A stretch of DNA of 64,000 nt from Chlorops oryzae (Eukaryota > Arthropoda > Insecta > Diptera > Chloropidae), in the NCBI GenBank assembly GCA_020466095.1, contig CM035807.1:45443978-45507977 (forward strand), written 5' to 3'. A model generated the notes under the pieces. That model did not search any database. It saw only the letters and a list, made by a program, of their open reading frames with translations, and was not told the origin of the DNA. Shown in pieces: positions 10,343 to 20,753 of the stretch. The position numbers and the translations under genes are program-made. How positions within the stretch are numbered: position 1 is the first letter of the stretch; each line of letters opens with the position of its first letter.

Positions 10343-11605
10343 CTATCCACCTATCCAGCGCACAAAAAGTAAACAAACGGCTACTTTGACAGCGTGCCAT
10401 CGGAAAACGATCTTACATTGCAGACATCTGAATGGAAAAGGTGATTCTGAAGGGATTATTGGGATTCGTGGCAGGAGAACAACTTTACCATCAAATTTTC
10501 CGTTCAAAATTGTAGCTCGTAAGTTATGTGGTGGCATTCCTGGTATATCCAGCGAATTAAAAAATTCAACAGGATAGTTTACTGCTTCGTCAGGATCGGT
10601 AACAGTGTCGATTGATTTGAACAATATCTCATTGCCGGGCAATGACTGTTGTATTTTAAAGTTAATAGCGTCAACATCGATATTTTTTGCAGCTAAAATA
10701 GCTCGTTCACGAAGCCACGCATGATTAAGATAATTAGCTTTTAAATCTGAAAATATGCTTTCAATCAAAGCATCTTTCGTATTTACCATGTTGCAGAAAT
10801 TTTCTGGCAATTTGATGCATCGTGTGTCCCCATGCAATGGTATTGTTCCATTTCCAATGCTGAGCAATTGCTCGGAGAATGATAGTGCCAATGGATCGTT
10901 TTGCAGTTGAACACGTATATTTGTGTTAAGACATAATGTACTGAAATTTCGCCATAGATGTGATTCTTTTAAACATGCGTTAATTTCATCCGCGTATGTA
11001 GCGCGGGGAATAACGGGCAATGTCTGTCTAAAATCACCGGACAGCAGCAGTACAGCACCACCGAAGAGCTTGGTGTTGTTATTTATATCTTTCATCATTC
11101 TATCGAGAGCTTCAAGTGAATGCTTGTGGGCCATAGTGCATTCATCCCAGATAATAATTTAGGTTTTTTGAAAAACTTTAGCCATAGCGAAATGCTTTTT
11201 TATGTTGCACATTGCATCTGGATTTGTGTGAATGTTCAACGGCAACTTGAGTGCTGAATTTGCAGTCCGTCCGCCATCAAGCAAACTGGCTGCAATACCT
11301 GTTAAAGCAATTGCTAACGCAATATGATTTTGTGATCGAATGCCCGCAAGTATTAATGAGATGAGAAACGTTTTTCCAGTGCCACCTGGTGCGTCAAAAA
11401 AAAAGAATCTACCTTGTTCTGCTGCAATCGACAAATTAATTCGATTGTTTACATTCTGTTGTTCATCAGTGAGTAGTTGTTCATTATTTTCAACGAATGT
11501 AGTTAAAGAGGCCGTATCGAATTGCTGTTCGCGCTGAATCTCCGTGTTAATGATGTCTGTTGCTGGGCGGTTAGGTGAGGGCATACCAAAATGAATTAGT
11601 GGCAT
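10343..11605 (-). pseudogene. Helitron PIF1-like helicase domain
   Basis: The Walker A motif FDAPGGTGKTF lies near 11375-11405, followed by GIAASLLDGGRTANS, then after a frameshift near 11160 MAHKHSLEALDRMM and LLSGDFRQTLPVIPR. Later helicase motifs include WLRERAILAAKN and SLDIPGMPPHNLR. After PHNLR the frame jumps directly to ATILNGKFDGKV, omitting the roughly 35 residues that the related copy at 29000-29090 has there, so there is an in-frame deletion. The C-terminal INKAQGQSL motif is lost where the sequence runs into the neighbouring repeat at about 10345. Confidence 0.85.
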
Positions 11606-11734
11606 ATTCGAAATCAGAATGCAAATATCTTAAATATTTATTAGCGCCTAGTTATATATTTCCGGCGAAAGATCGATATTGGGATGTTGATCAGCGATCC
11701 GATTGCGATGCAGAATGTCGTCGCTCATGGAATC

Positions 11735-12500
11735 TTAATATTTGTCCCAGAGGACAGAAGCTTGAGATGGAAAACATGTCGTCAATAATATGGCGAATAA
11801 TTGGCGAATTTGTTGAGGAAAGGAACTCAATGCTGCATCTGCAAGGGTAATATCCCAATGGTTATCATCTTCCAGCAAATGTAATTCGCGACACGCATCA
11901 TGATATGTGTTGTACAAAATGCCATTGACTGTTCGCAAGTATTGAAAGGACGTCGGTCCAGGAACATTAACCAACAATTAACGCAAGAAGATACATTCGA
12001 GTTGCTTTGGATGGACTGTGTATAATTGGCCTAATGTATTTTCCATTAATATGCCGTTGTATCCTTCAACTGGAACACCTCGCTTTCGTAGTTCCCACTT
12101 TTTTAAGCTGTTTGTTCCATGTGAAATATCGTGGCACATCAGTATACATTAATGTCTTTGCGAATTGACCGGGAATACCTGGTCGGTTGCATAGTTCGAA
12201 AAACTCAGTTCATGTGGCTCTTGAGGCAATTGATGCACGTTGTAAAGCTGTCTCTTCCGTGAAATAAACACGCTGTCCATTTTCAAGGTGCACGGTGAAA
12301 TGTGTAACAGCAGGGTCTCTTTCGTGTACCGGAAAACTCAAAATACGCCAAACTGCTTCATTGCTGCTGATGTATCGGCCCCTTTGATGCCGTGTTATTT
12401 CATCGTTTTCGTTAACATTTTGAACAGCAAATACAGCCATATCACTGCCCTTATGGACATATTTGCATATATATTTAATGGACTTCACCGAACTGCAAAG
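11735..12500 (-). pseudogene. Helitron protein, middle part
   Basis: Minus-strand pieces in three frames join Rep to helicase. The first reads VKSIKYICKYVHKGSDMAVF and on to RQRGRYIS-type and ALQRAS sequence (12488-12210). Next come pieces around FFELCNRPGIPGQFAKTL and DVPRYFTWNKQLKKWELRKRG (about 12210-12000). The last reads VPGPTSFQYLRTVNGILYNT through LTTCFPSQASVLWDKY (11977-11735). At least two frameshifts and a premature stop are present. The corresponding stretch of the plus-strand copy is at 27360-27800. Confidence 0.8.
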
Positions 12501-12504
12501 CTCA

Positions 12505-13655
12505 ATTTTTATACCCAGCGTAAGCGGGGGGATATAGACACATATATATAGAAATGATCAGGATCAAAAACTGAATCGATTTAGACATGTCCGTCTGTCC
12601 GTCTGTCCGTCCGTCCGTCCGTCTGTCCGTCCCTCCGTCCCTCCGTGGTCGGATCTCCTCCGAAACGGCTGGACCAATCAAGTCGAAATTTGGCACACAG
12701 GTATATCGGGATCCGAGTATGATCCTACGTAAAAATGGGAGACATCCGCCCACTGACACGCCCACAAATGAATATAATGTGTTTTCAGTAAAATGCTTGT
12801 AACTTGCGAACCACTCAACACATTTCATTGATATTTGGTGTACTGGTAAACTTCGAAAAGGAGACATATCCTGGAAAAAAATGAACGCCGCCCTCCGTGA
12901 GCCACGACCACAAATAAGCCCACAAATAAGGGCTTATCGTAACTTGTGAAGTTAAGAGGCGCAGAAGCTTCAAAATCGCAACATAGGTTGACCAAGGCGA
13001 ATGAAAGGTGTAGCAGAAAAAATTTATATGGTTTGCCCACTGCCACGCCCACAAATAGAGATTTTCGTAACTTCCGAAGTAAAAGGCGTAGAAGCTTCAA
13101 ATTCGCAACAAAGGTTCACCAAGGCGAATGAAAGGTGTGAGAAAAAATTGTTTGTGGCCCGCCCACTGCCACACCCACAAATGAAGATTTTTCGTAACTT
13201 CCGAAGTAAAAGGCGTAGAAGCTTCAAATTCGCAACATAGGTTCACCAAGGCGAATGAAAGGTGTAGGAAAAAATTGTACGTGGCCCGCCCACTGCCACG
13301 CCCACAAATGAAGATTTTTCGTAACTTCCGAAGTAAAAGGCGTAGAAGCGTAAATTTCGCAAAATAGGTTCACCAAGGCGAATGAAAGGTGTAGGAAAAA
13401 TTTTATGTTGCCCGCCCACTGCCACGCCCACAAATGAAGATTTTTCGTAACTTCCGAAGTAAAAGGCGTAGAAGCTTCAAATTCGCAACATGGGTTCACC
13501 AAGGCGAATGAAAGGTGTAGGGAAATAATTTATGTCGCCCTCCCACTGCCACGCCCACAAATAGAGAATCAAAACATAGTGCGCTCATAATGTCGGGACG
13601 CTGGGTATTTCAAAGTCGGGCTTGACGGACTTTAGCTTTCTTACTTGTTATGTTT
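12505..13655. mobile_element. mini-me / DINE-like element with GTCY tract and tandem core
   Basis: The insert splits the Helitron reading frame between the Rep piece and VKSIKY. It starts near TTATACCCAGCG and carries ATATATAGAAATGATCAGGATC and a (GTCY)n microsatellite (CCGTCTGTCCGTCC..., 12586-12645). After GGCACACAGGTATATCGGGA comes a core of about five tandem copies of a 126-127-bp unit. TATACCC ends, a TA-rich stretch and a GTCY tract are the described hallmarks of Drosophila mini-me elements. The link to DINE-1/Helentron elements with central tandem repeats is inference. A second partial member is at 57203-57445. Confidence 0.65.
12915..13565. repeat. 126-bp tandem repeat, about 5 copies
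   Basis: The phrase CCCACTGCCAC recurs with spacing 126, 127, 126 and 127 bp (starting about 13035, 13161, 13288, 13414 and 13541). Each unit also contains CGTAACTTCCGAAGT, AGGCGTAGAAGC and TTCACCAAGGCGAATG. Units are very similar to one another, so the array was amplified recently relative to the decay of the host Helitron. Confidence 0.9.
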
Positions 13656-14537
13656 GCTTTATAGATGTTACACAGCATTGATTGTTAATCACAACTGTTG
13701 TACCGTTTGACATGCGTAATTGATGTGATTGACCACCATGATAAGTGTTTCTACGACGATACAGTGGATAACCATCTATATTTGTGATTGTTTCATTTAT
13801 ACAATTTTTTGGAAAACTTTTCGTACATTTTCCATTGTCCATGTTTATAGCACCGCATGGTCCATGGATCATGCTACCGGTAACAATCTCATACAATTCT
13901 TGATCGATATTCCGATCCGGTATTTCTGCTGAGATAATTTTATCAAATTCTTCAGACAGTATTTTGTCGACCAACCAAATCAAAATTTGCGCGTGTGGCA
14001 AACCTCGTTTTTGCCATTCAACAGAATACAGCCAGCGACGTGTTTTGCCAAATACAGAGAAATGTGTTATCAAATTCATCAACGATTTTAACTTTTGTCT
14101 GAAGACACGTGCAGTGATATCGTGCCTATCTGTTGCAGCTTGACCTGGCAATAACGCAATTTTAATTTCATCCAATTTTGGATTAAACGTAAGGTAATGA
14201 ACAAATCTGGTCGTCCGTACGCGCGCACAAAAGTCATGGCGTCTTGAATATACTCTTGCATATGACGTGGGCTACCAATATATGATGATGGAAGAATATA
14301 TGAAGTACCGATGTCGTTGGTATTAGTTATTCCATCTACGTTACCAACAATAGCATCACGCAAATGAATGTATTCCTCAGCTCGAAGTTTCGCTTGATTA
14401 TACCTGATGTATCGTAATCGCTCGCTTTCACTTTTCGCATACATATCAACGATATATTGATGAAACAGCTGGCGGCATCGGAGAATATTATTGTCTTCAT
14501 TGGCACGATACATCAATCGATATGCGTGGAAGTTCAT
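13648..14537 (-). pseudogene. Helitron Rep (HUH) domain, motif altered
   Basis: The piece starts near MNFHAYRLMYRANEDN and contains LPSSYIGSPRHMQEYIQDAM and YGRPDLFITL, typical of the Helitron-like N domain. After a frameshift near 14170 come LLPGQAATDRHDITARVF and EWQKRGLPHAQILIWL. The rolling-circle HUH motif should read His-hydrophobic-His; here it is His-Ala-Gln (codon CAA), so the second metal ligand is lost. The piece ends in VVINNQC at the mini-me insertion. Decayed and presumed non-functional. Confidence 0.85.
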
Positions 14538-14569
14538 CGCGCTGACTTTTTTGCTGGTTTCTGCACCTG

Positions 14570-15125
14570 TTTTTTAAAACGGTTATTGTTTGATTTGAAG
14601 TTTTTTCGGCGGTTTATTTTTTTTTTTAAGAGTATTTATTTTATAATTTTTTTAATTGTAATACACACCTAAGCACTTAAATCTTTGAGTGAACAATAAA
14701 TCACCCCTATTTTCCCACCCCTAGAGTAGGAATTTTTTTTTCGAGGAGGGTATACCCCTATCCAAAAAAAAAGGATTATCAAAATCGGACTACTCTTAAA
14801 AAAGTTATGCGTTGTCATACATTACAATCAGTGAGTGAACAATCAATCATCCGCTGTTTTTCTACCCTTGGGGTTGAAATTTTTTTCCCAAATGTCTATG
14901 GGACCAACCTCGGGGTATACCCTTTCCAAAAAAATTATCAAAATCGGACTACCCTGTACAAAGTTATGCGTGGTCACACATAAAAAAAATATACGCGTTG
15001 AATTGAGAACCTCCTCCTTTTTTTCATCGGTTAAAAATATAATTAAGACAAAAAGAAATTAATCCTGCATAAAAACAAAATATTAGGTAATGACATGTGT
15101 AGATTGTACCTATTGCTGGATTTCT
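14570..15125. mobile_element. Unclassified insertion with two ~150-bp direct copies
   Basis: This noncoding segment separates two Helitron coding pieces. It contains two imperfect direct copies (about 14690-14825 and 14830-14985) sharing GAGTGAACAAT, GGGTATACCC, TATCAAAATCGGACTAC and AAGTTATGCGT. The right part, reading CGCGTTGAATTGAGAACCTC, resembles widely dispersed insect repeat ends. I cannot assign a superfamily. Confidence 0.45.
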
Positions 15126-15130
15126 TTGCC

Positions 15131-15630
15131 TTATATTAAAATGATAGACTGATATGTAGCTCCAGCCAATAGTGCTTTCAATGGTTCTGGCGGCGAATTT
15201 AATGGTGGCAATACAACTTGTCCAGACGCGCAGCAGAACCCAGCCGATTCACCTTTGTATTTGAGTGCATGACAGTGTTGGCATTGTTTGCTCATAGCAC
15301 CGATTACAATTTGTGAATGAGACGAATAGTCGATGTCAAACTCATATTCAAACGCAAGGCGAAGAAAAGATGCACGTGTCAATGCGCGATGCACTTGAAA
15401 ACGCTGTTGTTCACGTGTTCTGAACGTCTTTGTCTCAATGCATTAGCTCGAAGGCGTTCGTTGCGATGCTCTTGACTTTCATTAGCACGTGTGATTGCAG
15501 TCTGGTTTCTTAAATTTTCATTGTCCCTCAATTGATCTTCTGCCGATCTATTTAACCGACGGTTCTGGACCAATTGTGAATGCTGAGTCCGTCGACCAAT
15601 ATTTCCTCCTCGCCCACAAAGACGTGGCAT
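15131..15630 (-). pseudogene. Helitron protein N-terminus
   Basis: The start MPRLCGRGGNIGRRTQHSQ (15630) is the same protein start as at 10076. It is followed by a basic, Asn/Arg-rich stretch and, after a frameshift near 15385, by a zinc-binding segment with CQHCHALKYKGES and FCCASGQVVLPPL, which is typical of the N-terminal part of Helitron proteins. The frame ends at KALLAGATYQS, where the foreign insertion begins at about 15125. Confidence 0.85.
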
Positions 15631-15842
15631 TGTTTTACGTTTTAAATAAAATATATTTAAATAAATAAAAAAAATTTTTTTTTTGATTTCAAAGTTGGTT
15701 TCAATAAAATTTTATTTAAATAGCTTTGTGAATTCAAATTTTTTATCAAGCCTGCTTTGCTGCCCTTTCAATTTAAATAACCTCGATACCGGCTGCAGCG
15801 CAATCTCGGTAAAATTATTCCCCTATCTAATTTAGGGAATAG

Positions 15843-16440
15843 GTGTTATCTATCTATCCATCTCTCTATTCATCTATCCATCTATCTATCCATCTTTCAA
15901 CAATCTTTCAACCTATCAATCTGTCAATCAATCAATCTTTCAATACATCTATCCATCAATCTATCAATATGACATTCTATCAATCTGTCATTCTATCAAA
16001 CTATAAATCTGTCAATCTGACAATTTATCAATCTTTCAACCTATCAATATGTCAATCTATCAATCTATCGATTAATCAATCTTTCAATCTATCAATCTGT
16101 CAATCATTCAATCTATCAATTTCTCAATCTATTAATCTTTCAATATATTTATCCATCAATCTATCATTCTGTCAATCTGTTAATTTATCAATCTTTCAAT
16201 CTATCAACCTATCAATCTGTCAATCTTTCAATCTATCAATCTATCAATCTATCAATCTGTTTATATATCAATCAATCAATCTATCAATCTGTCAATCAAT
16301 CAATCTATCAATCTTTCTATCTATCAATCTATCTATATATTTTTTGCCAATCTGTCAATCTATCAATCTGACAATCGATCAATTTATCAATCTATCAATC
16401 CATTTATCCATCAATCTATCAATGTGTCAATCTATTGTTG
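15843..16440. repeat. CTATCAAT/CTGTCAAT simple-repeat block in Helitron leader
   Basis: Variants of ATCTATCA, ATCTGTCA, ATCTTTCA and ATCCATCA alternate for about 600 bp directly upstream of the Helitron leader (read minus). The same motifs, in the matching orientation relative to the leader, appear at 20300-20465 and 26234-26600, and in short form at 10305-10342. The long Ser/Ile/Asn/Leu-rich open frame across it is a repeat artefact. Confidence 0.9.
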
Positions 16441-17130
16441 TGAGCCGTCTCTACTCACAACCCTTCTGTATCGCCTCTGATCGACCGTCATAACCAAAAC
16501 ATAATCAGCTGTGATTGAAATAGCCAAAGATCTTGAAGTGAAAGCTGAAAAAACTGCAAGCTCACTTTTAAGGCCAGAACAACAACAACAAACACACTCA
16601 AAGGCGAAGCCAACAGCCGCAAGGTAATATGATCGTTGGCATAAATAAGTAAACGACAGCCAAAGCGACGAACAGCGAGAACAACAAAGAGTGAGAACGA
16701 CGACAGGCGAGAACGGCGGACAGCGAGAATGACGAACAAGAAAACAGCAAGGGTTGCAGTTTCGGCAAACTCGTACATATTGAATTCAAGCATCAAAATG
16801 GGTCAACAACAACAAGAGGTTGCGAAATGTCAATTTCGAAATAGTATTGCAACACAACAACGGTTTTCCAGATTGCGACATCCCAGCGAGAAAGTGAAGA
16901 CTAGATACTTTCTCCCTATATAAGCAAATGATCGATATCTGGAAGAGGACTGGCATTTTAGTTTCCAAGGTCTCAATTCGAATCGGCTGTACTCATCAAG
17001 CGGCAACAGCGACTAGAACGTGGACTTTAAGTGTTAGTTAGTACTAGGAAGTATTTCGAGTGTAAGAAGGAGTTTAGCTTAGGAATAATTCATGTAAAAT
17101 AAACAAGAGGACTATAAATTTATAAAAGAA
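16440..17130 (+). repeat. Possible solo LTR or promoter-bearing repeat
   Basis: A TATA box (CCTATATAAG, 16917-16924) is followed about 170 bp later by AATAAA (17098-17103), with a spacing and order that suit U3-R-U5 of an LTR or the end of a retroelement. The sequence upstream is rich in AACAACAACA and GCGAGAACGACGA. I could not find matching TG/CA ends with a target duplication, so the limits and identity are uncertain. Confidence 0.3.
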
Positions 17131-17249
17131 TTTGAATGAATTTATTGTTTGTCCTTGTTTTTATTTTTACATGAAAAAAGGGATTCAGGTGTATCCTTCT
17201 TCCAAGAATACGCACGGAAAACCTTTTAACACTATCAATTTATCAACAA

Positions 17250-17362
17250 TAGCAAAACAAAAGAAAAACAAAAGAAAAACCAAAACAAAACAAAACATAA
17301 ACCAAAACAAAATAAAAACAAAACAAAATCAAAACAAAAACAAACATAATAACAAACACAAA
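17250..17362. repeat. (CAAAA)n low-complexity tract
   Basis: CAAAA and CAAAAA units run nearly uninterrupted, with a few AAAG and ATAA variants. No gene is seen. Confidence 0.9.
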
Positions 17363-17525
17363 AAATCCCATTTTTACCCCCTTGAAGAGGGAGGAGGGTA
17401 TCAGTGATAGTAATTTGTGAATCTAAACCATCCAGGGCGCCACCCAAACGCATACTAAAAAATTCATTGAAATCGGTCCAGCCGTTTAGGAGGAGTTCAG
17501 TCACATACACACGTGCATACAATTT
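17363..17525. other. Noncoding repeat fragment
   Basis: It contains TTACCCCCTTGAAGAGGGAG and the phrase ATTGAAATCGGTCCAGCCG followed by TTTAGGAGGAGTTCAGT, which is common in dispersed insect repeats. It sits between the CAAAA tract and the LINE. No family assigned. Confidence 0.35.
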
Positions 17526-17530
17526 ATATC

Positions 17531-19257
17531 GCCAAGTTTGAGGATAAAATAAACCTTAATCCGAAGGAATTTTGGAATTTTATTAATTCAAAACGGAAAA
17601 GCTCACATATTCCATCAACGATGGTTTTTAAAGATAAAATATTATCTTCGCATCTAGCAATCTATTTGCTGATTTCTTTCATTCAAATTATGAACCATCT
17701 CAGGATGTTCATTTCAATGGTTCCTACTCTGGCTCTTTTATAAATTTTGGCTCTTTGGAATTGTCTACTGATGACGTCTTAAACGGAATTAGCAGATTAA
17801 AGTTCTCTTTTAAAGCTGACATTGATGGTTTTTCCAGTGCATTATTTAAAAACTGCTCCACTTGCGTTGCAGAACCGTTAAGGATATTATTTAATTTATC
17901 ATTAAAAGCGGGAGTCTTTCTTGATGATTGGAAAGTTGCTGCTGTAACACCTATCTTAAAATCGGGCGATAAGAGCAATATTGCGAATTATCGGCCAATT
18001 TCCAAACTTTCGAATATTAGCAAATTATTTGAGACAATTGTCAAAGATAAAGTATTTTTGCTGTTAAAAATATAGTATCTCCTTATCAGCATGGGTTCTT
18101 CCCTGGGAGATCAACGATAACTAACCTTTGCCTATTCAGTGAGTTTTGTCATATTGCTTTTTCTCAAGGAAGGCAAGTAGATGCAGTTTATATGGATTTT
18201 TCAAAAGCGTTTGATAAGGTTTCACATGCACTCATAATTAATAAATTAGCTATTATTGGATTCCATTCAAATATTCTGAAGTGGTTTCAGTCCTATCTCT
18301 TAAACAGAATGTGTTATGTGTGCTTTAACAAAGTTAATTCATATCATTTTATTGCCTCTTCTGGTGTACCGCAGGGAAGTATACTTGGACCTCTGTTGTT
18401 TTTTTTATTTATCAATGATGTTACATATTCAGTTAAACATAGTCAATGTCTTTTATTTGCGGATGACCTTAAAGTCTTCACTATAGTGGAGTCTGAAATG
18501 GATGTATATGCCCTGCAACGGGACATTTACTCAATTAATGATTGGTGTATTGAAAATCGCTTGCACCTTAATGTAGATAAATGTGCATTCTCTGTATATA
18601 CTAAGCTTGAACCTCAAACTGCCTCTGCTTAGTTTTTTGGGGCCAGTCTCTCTTAAAAAGGTTTATTCCATAAAATATTTGGGTGTGATATTTGATAGTA
18701 AGTTTACGTTTGCTACTCACATATCCTATATAATTGCCAAATCATATGCGACTCTCGCATTTATCCGTCGAAGTTGTGCACACTTTCAAAATCCTTACAC
18801 TTTTAAGGCTCTATACACATCTATGGTGCGCTCGAAGCTTGAGTATGCGTCTCTCATTTGGAGTCCGTACTATTCGAAATATATAGTCAGACTTGAACGA
18901 GTTCAAAATTCCTTCTTGCGGCTTTCTCTACGTAGCTTAAATTTTACAGAACCCATTCCACCTTATGGGTCTCGCTGTCAAATTATTGGGTTGAAAACTT
19001 TAGAATCGCGAAGAAAAATAAGTGCGTTATTATTTGTAACTGATGTGGTTGGAGGAAGGATTGATTGCCCTCCTTTGTTACAATTAATAAGTTTCAATGT
19101 CCCTACAAGAAATCTTAGGACTAATGCAACATTTTATTTAGGCCTTTGCCGAACTAATTACGCCCTAAATTCGCCAATTTATAGATCTTTAAGTTTATTT
19201 AATTTATTATCTCCGAATTGTGATCTAGACTTAATGTATTCCAAAGAGAAACTTTAG
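17531..19257 (+). pseudogene. LINE reverse transcriptase, frameshifted
   Basis: The pieces read in order. First comes LNPKEFWNFINSKRK. After a frameshift near 17745 come LELSTDDVLNGISRLK, KADIDGFSSALFK and ILKSGDKSNIANYRPIS. After a lost base near 18068 come YQHGFFPGRSTITN, VYMDFSKAFDKV with the first catalytic Asp, SSGVPQGSILGPLLF and LLFADDLKVF with the catalytic DD at about 18458-18466. After a further frameshift near 18610 the C-terminal part reads IKYLGVIFDSKFTF and SKLEYASLIWSPYYS and ends at 19257. The active-site residues are intact; three frameshifts disable the gene. Confidence 0.85.
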
Positions 19258-19343
19258 AAAATATTAAATATTTATCTATAATTTAATTTTTTTATTTTTT
19301 AACTTGTTGTAATTACGTAGTCTGTAAGAATCATGAATTCATA

Positions 19344-19860
19344 CACCGAAAAAAAAATGTATACGAAATCGTCATAATATTGATATTTTTCACTTACAAA
19401 TATGAGCCGATACGCAATATTATTAAAATTATACTACCTGTCGTATCAATTCTATACTTTTTTATTTGTCAAGCTTGATACGAAAAAAGTAAATGCATGA
19501 CAATATTTGAAATGAAAAAATTTCAAATTGATACTTAAAAGGACAATTTGATAAGATTTATGAGATATTGATACGCAAAATATAGTTTTGATACTGATCT
19601 AATATGGAAAAGATATGTAATTTATCACCAGAATTGCACGGATATTGAAAACGTAAGATTAATACGAAAAATTGATACGCAAGTGTAAAACATTTCCGTA
19701 TCAATTTGATGATTTTCATATCAGAGGAATATTAAAAAATATGAACTTGATATTATAAATATCAGTCTGATATTTTTTAATGCAAAATTGATATTTTTCA
19801 ATTTATACGAGGATTGATACGGGCTTATCAATCTTCGGATCAGGCGGATTTTTTTCGGTG
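19344..19860. mobile_element. TA-flanked MITE with GATAC-rich core
   Basis: Terminal inverted repeats CACCGAAAAAAA and TTTTTTTCGGTG are flanked by TA on both sides (19342-19343 and 19861-19862), as expected for Tc1/mariner-type target duplications. It sits in the 3' untranslated region of the LINE, whose sequence (ATGAATTCA|TAGACTTAATAAA) rejoins across it. It is noncoding and AT-rich. GATAC, TTGATACG and their complements recur more than ten times inside it. Confidence 0.8.
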
Positions 19861-19889
19861 TAGACTTAATAAATAAATAAATAAATAAA

Positions 19890-20106
19890 TAAAAATATAA
19901 AATATAGAATATAGAATATTGAATATAGAATATAGAATATAGAATATAGAATAAAGAATAAAGAATATAGAATATAGAATATAGAATATAGAATATAGAA
20001 TATAGAATATAGAATATAGAATATAGAATATAGAATATAGAATATAGAATATAGAATAAGAATATAGAATATAGAATATAGAATTTAGAATATAGAATAT
20101 AGAATA
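19890..20106. repeat. Heptamer satellite array B, (TAGAATA)n
   Basis: A short array of the same 7-bp unit as at 8755-9840 and 29867-34250. It borders the LINE A-rich tail on the left and a Helitron 5' terminus on the right. Confidence 0.93.
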
Positions 20107-20472
20107 TCTATATATATAAAATAATGTTGCAAAATGTGTTTGTGTTGAACTTTCTCGGCACTGGCTGAACCGATTTGCATGAAGTTTTTTTTGTTTGAAA
20201 AGTGAAGTCTGCCTGAATGTTTTAAGCTATAAGCCACATTGGTGCGTGTGCGGCATTCGTGCGTGTGTCGTGAGATATCAGCATTTTTGTGAGTTGTAAG
20301 AATTGATAGATAGAAAGATTGAAAGATTGATTGATTGACAGATTGATAGATTGATTAATTGATATATTAACAGATTGACAGATTGAAAGATTGACAGATT
20401 GATAGGTTGATAGATTGAAAGATTGATAAATTAACAGATTGACAGATTGATAGATTGATGGATAAATATATT
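20107..20472 (+). mobile_element. Helitron 5' end and leader (left of BEL-3)
   Basis: It starts TCTATATATATAAAA immediately after an A of the satellite, the classic Helitron 5' TC terminus inserted at AT. The leader contains CTGGCTGAACCGATTTGCATG and CGTGAGATATCAGC. The ATTGATAGATTGACAG simple-repeat block follows until BEL-3 interrupts at 20473. The same repeat block resumes at 26234. Confidence 0.75.
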
Positions 20473-20730
20473 TGGTAAAGAATGATACGAATGCGGTTAA
20501 CCAAAACGAATTTTTTTTATTTACTGTTGAAACGACCAAAATTGAGAGCACGTCTTTGAACGATGGTGACTCAATAGCTACTAACTACGAAGAGAATAAA
20601 TTCTAAAAAATAATGAGAGCGTCTCAAAGCACTCCTAGCATAAGAAGAAATATTATACAAAAGCAAAATGATAATTGCAAAAAACAACGAATGTAATGTA
20701 TTAACTAGAGAAGACAGTGGTTCCCAAACA
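20473..20730 (-). repeat. BEL-3 3' LTR
   Basis: The 258-bp repeat has TG...CA ends (TGGTAAAG to CCCAAACA). Read minus, it contains an AATAAA polyadenylation signal within AGTAAATAAAAA near 20516-20522. Nearly identical to 25976-26233. Confidence 0.95.
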
Positions 20731-20753
20731 TACTGCGCCCCCTGAACGAATGT

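Larger units (their letters stand above)
10343..16440 (-). mobile_element. Degraded Helitron with nested insertions
   Basis: Pieces of a Helitron Rep/helicase protein occur in order on the minus strand: N-terminus (15630-15131), Rep domain (14537-13648), middle part (12500-11735) and helicase (11605-10343). The leader is at 15631-15850 and a simple-repeat block at 15843-16440. Two foreign insertions separate the pieces (12505-13655 and about 14570-15125). A segment of protein between the N-terminal piece and the Rep piece is missing, and frameshifts are frequent. Neither terminus of this copy is convincingly present. Confidence 0.85.
17526..19893 (+). mobile_element. 5'-truncated non-LTR retrotransposon (jockey/CR1-like)
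   Basis: The segment starts within ORF2 upstream of the RT and runs through RT and a C-terminal domain to a tail of TAAA repeats (19866-19893). A 517-bp MITE interrupts the 3' untranslated region. The element lies in heptamer satellite on its right side, and the satellite resumes straight after the A-rich tail. The 5' truncation is typical of LINE insertion. The exact clade cannot be settled by eye. Confidence 0.8.

Noticed and set aside
15843..16493. 216-codon Asn/Leu/Ser/Ile/Gln-rich open frame
   Set aside because: Translation of the CTATCAAT-type simple repeat; not conserved as protein.
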